This document shows positions 58,100 to 64,000 of a stretch of DNA of 64,000 nt, piece after piece. Each line of letters begins with the position of its first letter. The first letter of the stretch is position 1. The notes under the pieces are model-generated. The model saw nothing but the letters and a program-made list of their open reading frames with translations, was not told the origin of the DNA and ran no database searches. The translations under genes and the position numbers were made by a program. Origin of the DNA: Oxyruncus cristatus (lineage: Eukaryota; Chordata; Aves; Passeriformes; Cotingidae); assembly GCA_013399855.1 (NCBI GenBank), contig VXAY01002322.1:72063-136062 (forward strand), read 5' to 3'.

Positions 58100-58738
58100 A
58101 CCTGAGGGGAAGGACTTGGGGGTGTTGGTGGAGAAGCTCCACATGCCCGAGACACATGCCCTGGGCTGATCCCCCAGCGTGGGCAGCAGGGCAGGGGGGG
58201 ATTGTGCCCCTCTGCCCCCTCAGCTGAGCCCCCCCTGCAGAGCTGCTCCAGCCCTGGGAACAAGAGCACAAGGACGTGGAGCTGCTGCCGAGAGTCCAGA
58301 GGAGGCCCCGGAGCTGCTGCCAGGGCTGGAGCCCCTCTGCTCTGGAGCCAGGCTGGGAGAGCTGGGGGGGTTCCCCTGGAGAAGAGAAGGCTCCAGGGAG
58401 AGCTGAGAGCCCCTTGCAGGGCCTAAAGGGGCTCCAGGAGAGCTGCAGAGGGACTGGGGACAAGGCAGGGAGGGACAGCACACAGGGAATGGCTTCCCAG
58501 TGCCAGAGGGCAGGGAGAGATGGGAGATTGGGAAGGAATTGCTGTCTGGGAGGGTGGGGAGGCCCTGGCCCAGGTTGGGCAGAGAAGCTGTGGCTGCCCC
58601 TGGATCCCTGGAAGTGTCCAAGGCCAGGCTGGAGCAGCCTGGGCTGGTGGAAGGTGTCCCTGCTCATGGCAGGGGGTGGCACTGGATGGTCTTGAAGGTC
58701 CCTCCCAACCCAAACCATTCCATGATTCCATCTAATAC
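58100..58738 (+). mobile_element. Longest CR1 LINE copy (about 640 bp) with ORF2 C-terminal remnant
   Basis: From 58110 the + frame reads KDLGVLVEKLHMPETHALG then stop, and from about 58273 another frame reads KDVELLPRVQRRPRSC. Both resemble the C-terminal end of CR1 ORF2 (endonuclease-reverse transcriptase) with an internal deletion between them. The 3' untranslated part is complete: young-subfamily block, cagtgccagagggcagggag, ctggatccctggaagtgtcc, cattccatgattccatctaa. Not capable of coding a working enzyme. Confidence 0.93.
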
Positions 58739-58885
58739 TGTATATAATGTGTAATAAGTTTATGATGCATAATATAAAACATAAATAGCATTATATGACG
58801 TTATGTATAACCACATGAAGTTAGATATCATTTTTATGTTTAATATAATATAATGCAGTATAATCTAATCCTACATTCAGTCTAA
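58732..58885. repeat. AT-rich low-complexity stretch at the CR1 tail
   Basis: atctaatactgtatataatg, gcataatataaaacataaat, taatataatataatgcagta. Starts exactly where the CR1 tail ends. Confidence 0.8.
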
Positions 58886-59544
58886 TGCCTTGCCAAAGGA
58901 AACCAGACCCGGGCACACAAGGACTGGGAGTTTTGCTCCTTCCTTTTCCCCCTCTGCTCCTCCCAACACTCTTTAAACTCGTGGAAAGAGGTCGCTGAAA
59001 CTTCCCAAGGGGCGGAGGGTTATTAAATTCCTCCCCAAGTTTCATGGAAATAGGATAAGAGGGGAGGTCTTGGGGGGGGTTATCCCTGGAGAGGAGCTCA
59101 CGCTTCGTTACGCCCCGGGAATCCAGCAGGAAGGGAGTTGTGCAGATGGGATAAGGTTCAAGTGGGAATGGCCCATCCTCGTAGCAAAGTCAATCAATCC
59201 AAGACATAAATTTATGTAAACTTAATATTGTTATTGCTTAACTTGGTGTTCACTGAGAACCTTTAGGAACTCGGGATGTGGTTGGTTTTATGAGCCCCCA
59301 AGTGACTCCAGGAATGGCCTGACCCTTCAAGCCCTGTGTGGTCTAATTAACTTATTTTCAAATGAAGCTCTAATTAATTTATTTTTGAATGAAGCTGCTG
59401 ATTTTCAGCATCTCTGGAACCAGGGCTGGGCTTTCTTTGCTCATCCTGGAGGATTTTGGGCTCACCCCCGACAGCACCATCCCTGGGCTGAGAGGTTGGA
59501 GCCAGGAGGAGCCTGGGGGCTCTTCTTCCAGGGAAAAAGTGGTG
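58886..59544. other. Intronic sequence without recognised features
   Basis: AT-rich near 59190-59260 and 59340-59395. Nothing recognised. Confidence 0.5.
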
Positions 59545-59782
59545 GGAAATGGCCTCCAGTCGTGCCAGGGGAGGTTTAGTTTGGATATCAGGGAAAATTT
59601 CTTTGTGGAAGGGGTTGTCAGTCTTTGGAACAGGTGGAGTCGCCGTCCCTGGAGGGGTTTAAAATCCCTGTGGATGTGGCCCTTGGGGACATGGAGCAGG
59701 GGTGGCCTTGGCAGCGCTGGGGGAACGGTTGGACTCGATGATCCCAGAGGGCTTTTCCAACCCAAACAATTCCATGATTCCC
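59545..59782 (+). mobile_element. CR1 LINE 3' end
   Basis: ggaaatggcctccagtcgtg, ggtttagtttggatatcagg, ccctgtggatgtggcccttg, ggttggactcgatgatccca, caattccatgattccctctt. Confidence 0.92.
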
Positions 59783-60699
59783 TCTTGCCCATCCCGTGGT
59801 GTTTTCCCTTCTGCTTTAGGCATTAGATCAAGCAGCTGATTAATAATCTGATTAATATTATATTAATAACCCACCTGATTTCCATCTCCGCTGCCCCTTC
59901 CTCCTCAACCTTCCCCACCTACGAGGAGCTGAATTTTTCCTTTTCATTTCTGCTCGCCTCAGGATTCCCGTCCATCAACTGTGCAGTCCATTCCTTAACC
60001 ACTCCAGGCCAAAACCTGGATTTCCTGGAGGCTCTTCTGCCTCTCCCAGGGCTGGGTGAGGGTGTGGGGCGGGCAGAGGTGCCGCTCCTCAATCAGTGGA
60101 GCGCGGGGATGTGCGGAAGGTCACGGACCCACCGACTAAATAAGTGATGAGATGTCATGAAAAATTCCTGCTCGAGCACCGGGAGGAGCTCAGCACATGC
60201 CACGAGCTCGCCGGGCTTTTATTTATTTTTAATTTTCCCTTTCTTTTTGAATTCCGAGTGTATTTTATTCATGCTTCTGCCTGGGCAGGCTCGGGGGGTT
60301 TCTGGGCCGTTCAGAAAACGAGGTTGTTTGGGGGATTTTTTTAAAGAAAAAAGAGGATCAGACCCAGCTGGTGGTTCAGTGTCAGAACGAGAAGAAAAGT
60401 GGGAGAAGGCTTGAAGGCAGGAATGAGAAATGAGGAGCCTTGGAGAGAGAGAGGCTTGTTAGGAGCAAGGAGGGATGAGCAGCAGCAGGGAAAGGGGAAT
60501 TGTGAAAGCAGGAAAGTTTCAGCAGTGCAAGAAGCTCCCTGGATCCGACTTTTCCTGGAGTTGGACATCTGGGATGTCCCAGCTGGAGCTGCTGTAGGTG
60601 AGGGTGTGTTAGAGATGGAGCACATCCCTCCTGTGGGATTTCCCTGGATCTGAGTTTCTGGATATCCGTGTGATGCCTTTGACAGGGTCACTCAGGCAT
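59783..60699. other. Intronic sequence; ATTAAT-rich stretch at about 59839-59872
   Basis: gctgattaataatctgatta atattatattaataa, then ordinary sequence. Nothing else recognised. Confidence 0.5.
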
Positions 60700-60865
60700 C
60701 CTCTGCCTTTCCCTTTCCCTTTCCTTTTCTGTTTCCCTTTCCCTTTCTGTTTCCCTTCCCCCTTCCCTTCCCTTCCCAAACCTTCCCAAACCTTCCCTTC
60801 CCAAACCTTCTCCTTCACCCTCTCCTTCCCTCTCCCTTTCATTTTTCCTTTTCCTTACCTTGTGC
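60700..60865. repeat. Pyrimidine-rich simple repeat with CCTTCCCAAA units
   Basis: (CCCTTT)n-like left part, then ccttcccaaaccttcccaaa units, matching the array at 56758-57007, then ctctccttccctctcccttt. It ends at a CR1. Confidence 0.9.
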
Positions 60866-61147
60866 CAATATTTGGAAAGGGACTTTTGACAAGGGCACAT
60901 GGGGATAGGACAAGGGATTATGGCTTTAAAGGAGGGTAGATTTAGGTGGGATATTGGGAAGGAATTGCTGGCTGTGAGGGTGGGGAGGCCCTGGCCCAAG
61001 TTGGGCAGAGAAGCTGTGGCTGCCCCTGGATCCCTGGAAGTGTCCAAGGCCAGGTTGGAGCAACCTGGGCTGGTGGAAGGTGTCCCTGCCTGTGGGATGA
61101 GATGGTTTTTAAGGTCCCTTCCAACCCAAACCATTCCATGATTCCAT
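60866..61147 (+). mobile_element. CR1 LINE 3' end, 280 bp
   Basis: gtgccaatatttggaaaggg, acttttgacaagggcacatg, ggtgggatattgggaaggaa, ctggatccctggaagtgtcc, cattccatgattccatctgc. 'gcacatggggataggacaag' resembles the older CR1 consensus. Confidence 0.93.
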
Positions 61148-62044
61148 CTGCTGCCCTCCCTAGGCTTTATCCTGGACCCTGGAAGGGCTGGGATCGCTTT
61201 TATCCTGTGGCACCACGTCAGGAGATTGGATTATTGCCACCCAAAGTTCTTCTGTGGGCACTGACCCTTGGAATTGGGGTTGGGATCTCAGAGCCCGGTG
61301 GCACTTCTCCCAGAACGAGCTTTTGATGAGGTTTTATCATCTTAATTCCATGGAAAGACGGGCTTGGAAAGCAACTGACACTCGTGATTCCTTGCTGGTT
61401 TTGCCACGGATTTTGCTGTGCCCCATCCCGGCTCCTTTCCCTGGGAGCAGCTTCCACTCTGGCTGTAACATCAGTCCTGCCTTTTTATTTCCTTAAATAA
61501 TTCCCTTTTTTTTTTTTTTTTAGCTGACAATGACCTCAGCTGTTTGTTTTAGGAGTTCATAACCCCACAAAAACATTACACCAACCCGGAGGAAGTTTCC
61601 AAGGAGCCCTTTGGTTGGGAGCCTCTGGAATCGATCCGGGTTTCTGCTTTATGTTCCTATCAAACAGTAATCAAATTAAAAGGGGAGAAGAAAGTAAACA
61701 CTTGTGGTGTAAATAAAGACCAATTTATTTGTCTCCAACACCGTTGGAGCGCGGGGAAGGCTGAGCAGACGCCTTGGCCCGGCCCCTGCTCCTTCCTGCC
61801 AGGATAACACGGCGGGAAGGGGGAATGAGGCAGGAAAATGGGGATGGGAATGCGTGTGCCTCCATTTGGGCTCCAAGTGCCCAGACAAAGGGATGCTCAG
61901 CTCAAAGCTCAGTGCTGGGCTTAAAGCTGAGCTGGGCTTACTTTAGGCTTGAGTGCAGCGGTGTCGTGTGAGCGTAACCCTGTCGTGCAGGGTTTGGACA
62001 TTTATCCATCCATGGACTTGCTGAAGGAGTTGGGAATTGATGGC
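61148..62044. other. Intronic sequence; T15 run at about 61507-61522
   Basis: Nothing recognised besides the T run. Confidence 0.5.
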
Positions 62045-62870
62045 TCTGTCAGACCTGGAGCCAGAAGTCCAGTGCCCAAATCTGGGGGGGCAGATCCCTG
62101 AATCTGGTACCCAAATTCCAGTGGCAGATCCCTGAATCTGGTGCCCAGATCCAGGTGGCAGGTCCCCAGTTCTGGTGCCCAAATCCCAGTGACAGTTCCC
62201 CGAGTTTGATGGCCAAATCCCAATAACAGATCCTTGATTCTGGTTCCCAAATCCCACTGGCAGGTCCCTAATTTTGGTGCCCAAATCCAGGTGCACATCC
62301 CTTATTCTGTTTCCCAAATCCAGGTGACAGGTCCCTAATTTTGGTGCCCGAATTCAAATCCCTGATTGGTGCCCAAATTCCAGTGGCAGGTCCTTGAGTC
62401 TGGTGCCCTAATCCTGGTGGCAGATCCCTGATTTTGGTTCCCAAATCCCAGTATCAGGTCCCTGATTTTGGTGCCCAACTCTGGCTGGCAGGTCCTTGAC
62501 TCTGGTGCCCAGATCCAGGTGCAGATCCCAGAATCTGGTGCCCAAATCCAGGTGCAGATCCCTCGGTCTGGTGCCCAAATCCAGGTGCAGATCCCAGAAT
62601 CTGGTGCCCAAATCCCGGTGGCAGGTCCTTGATTCTGGTGCCCAAATCCCAGTGACAGTTCCCCGAGTTTGATGGCCAAATCCCAATGACAGGTCCCTAA
62701 TTTTGGTGCCCCAATCCAGGTAGCAGGTCCTTAATTCTGTTTCCCACATCCAGGTGACAGGTCCCTAATTTTGGTGCCCAAATCCCAGTGGAAGGTCCCT
62801 AATTTTGATGCCCAAATCCAGGTGACAGATCCCTGATTTTGGTGCCCAAATCCTGGTTCAGGTCCCTGGG
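62045..62870. repeat. 34-bp minisatellite, locus 2 (about 24 units)
   Basis: Repeating ggtgcccaaatccaggtgg and caggtccctaattt/cagatccctgaatct modules of about 34 bp, with variants of 32-35 bp. A distinctive variant with ccccgagtttgatggccaaa occurs near 62198 and 62661 (about 463 bp apart), a sign of block duplication. Confidence 0.95.
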
Positions 62871-62939
62871 CAGGTGTAGGTTCCATAGATGAGGTTTCAT
62901 CTCCTTTGGCAAATCCCTCTCCTCTACATCTAAATTAAA

Positions 62940-63556
62940 TGTCTTATTTCAATTATTTTTATTTTCTGTCTCCTCTTTTCCCTTTTTTTCTTCTCTTCCT
63001 TTTTATTTTTCTTTTTCTCTTTTTCCTTTTTCTTTTTTCCTCCTTTCTTTTCCTCTTTCATTTTTCTTTTTGCTTTTTCCATTTTCATTTTCCTATCCTT
63101 TCTTTTTCCCATTTCCTTCCCCTTCTTTTTTCCTTCTTCCTTTTTCTTTTTTCTCCTTATTTTTGCTTTTTTCTTTTCTCTTCTTCATTTTTCTATTTTT
63201 CTTTTTCCTGTTTTTCCTTCTTTTTTTTCCTTTATCCTTTTCTTTCTGCTTTTTTTTCTTTTTGACCTTTTCATTTTTCTTCTTTCACTTTTCCTCTCCT
63301 TTTTCCTTCCTTTTTTTCCCCTTCATTTTCCTTTTTGCTTTTTTCTTTTTGTTTTGCCTTTCATTTTTCTATTTTCATTTTTCCTTTTATTTTTCTACTT
63401 TAATTTTTCATTTCCCTTCTTTTTTTCTCCTTTTTTCTTTTTCCTTTTTCCTTCCTTTTTCCTTTTCATTTCTCTTTTTCATCTTCCTTTTTACTTTCTT
63501 TGTCTTTTTTTTCCCCTTTTTTCCTCCATTTTCATTTTTCTGCCCTTTTTTTCCCC
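62940..63556. repeat. Polypyrimidine (T/C) tract, about 620 bp
   Basis: Almost continuous T and C on the + strand (cttttttccttcttcctttt and similar), with few purines. The opposite strand is polypurine, comparable to the tract at 46480-46824 read on the other strand. Confidence 0.94.
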
Positions 63557-63689
63557 CCTCGGTGTTTCCAGAGCAGTTTTCTGGCACGTTTAAAATTCCC
63601 AGAGTTCCTATAAAAGCGCCTTTGAGCTGCTGCAGATCCTTGGAACAGGGAAAGCATCAGGTTGGGGCAACACCGTTCAACCTTTCCTT

Positions 63690-64000
63690 GTCCAGGACAG
63701 CACTTTTTGGGATCCCACCCCACCCCATCCATTGGGAACCACCACCCCAAACTGTCCCTTTCCACCAGCATTCCTAAAGAGCATTTTGAACTCCAAAAGG
63801 GAATTTTGTTCTTCCCTTTCTCCTTATCCAGGACCTTTTGGGGATCTCATCCCACCCCATCCATTGGGAGCCATTATCCCAAACCCTCCCTTTCCACCAG
63901 CATTCCTAAAGAGCATTGTTAACCCCAAAAGGGACTTTTTCTACTTCCCTTTCTCCTTAACCAGGACAACACGTTTTGGGATCCCATCCCACTCCATCCA
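63690..64000. repeat. 132-137-bp tandem repeat, at least 2.3 units, open at the window edge
   Basis: The module ccatccattggga starts at 63725 and 63857, and its beginning recurs at 63994. Between them ccctttccaccagcattcct aaagagcatt and ttccctttctcctta repeat with minor changes. The repeat continues past 64000. Confidence 0.9.

Larger units (their letters stand above)
10606..64000 (+). other. EXOC6B: EXOC6B intron downstream of exon B (at least 53.4 kb, phase 0, open at right edge)
   Basis: Starts with gtaagt. No downstream exon was found: I looked for codons of the conserved LLDLF..WDWSTYLADYG segment and for a fitting acceptor and saw none. An exon inside the 605-bp gap at 46825-47429 cannot be excluded. 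Large introns are usual for EXOC6B in vertebrates. All repeats to the right of 10.6 kb lie in this intron. Confidence 0.75.

Noticed and set aside
57945..58718. 257-codon open frame on the minus strand
   Set aside because: It is the reverse of a CR1 3' end, and similar frames recur wherever that block occurs (for example 3292-4017 and 55093-55833).
62335..62749. Repetitive open frames on the minus strand resembling a WAPDSGICTW repeat protein
   Set aside because: A product of the 34-bp minisatellite. Frames shift with unit length and there is no start context, splice site or family match.
62939..63777. Phe/Ser/Leu-rich frames of up to 235 codons resembling membrane proteins
   Set aside because: Translation of a polypyrimidine tract, which always gives F, S, L and P.
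10606..64000. Final EXOC6B coding exon
   Set aside because: I looked for the conserved C-terminal segment (WDWSTYLADYG) with flanking splice sites and did not see it. It is probably downstream of the window.

Overview
The window is avian nuclear DNA and lies almost entirely inside introns of one protein-coding gene on the + strand. Two short exons at 305-446 and 10532-10605 join in frame. They encode a C-terminal part of exocyst component 6B (EXOC6B, Sec15 family). The bird assignment rests on more than 50 fragments of the CR1 LINE with the typical avian 3' end, where the last bases read like ccaacccaaaccattccatg followed by degenerate 8-bp attctgtg-type repeats. The frequent 'ccatgattc' form of that tail suggests a neoavian or passerine bird, but the species cannot be fixed from the sequence.

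Layout: 1-304 is the end of an upstream intron. Exon A (305-446) is followed by a complete 10.1-kb intron (447-10531). Exon B (10532-10605) is followed by an intron of more than 53 kb that runs off the window. The last EXOC6B coding exon or exons, which should encode the WDWSTYL-type C-terminus, were not seen, so they probably lie beyond 64000. No other gene, tRNA, rRNA or CRISPR array is supported. The many open reading frames of 60-400 codons are products of CR1 3' ends, minisatellites, homopurine tracts or an assembly gap.

Repeats dominate. CR1 fragments occur in both orientations, about 33 sense and 19 antisense to the gene, and nearly all are 5'-truncated pieces of the last 60-640 bp. 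At least eight share a nearly identical block, which points to a recent subfamily burst. Local tandem expansions include a strikingly homogeneous 41-bp array made from a CR1 3' tail (41119-41610), a (TTTTA)n array (43840-43938), a 32-bp minisatellite with a higher-order repeat (54100-54600), a 34-bp minisatellite at two loci (52721-52836 and 62045-62870), a CCTTCCCARA array at two loci (56765-57007 and 60700-60865), a polypurine tract ending in a 605-bp gap (46480-46824), a 0.6-kb polypyrimidine tract (62940-63556), and a 132-137-bp tandem repeat at the right edge (63690-64000).

A CR1-free zone (8686-12233) surrounds exon B and holds CpG-dense and AT-rich, homeodomain/POU-motif-rich sequence that may be conserved regulatory DNA. 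Similar but weaker candidates lie near 37.0-37.5, 42.3-42.6, 44.0-44.25 and 51.2-51.9 kb. These are proposals from composition and motifs only, because no alignment could be run. I found no new biological system that I could defend. The best leads are the CR1-tail-derived array, the paired minisatellite families and the candidate enhancer next to exon B.
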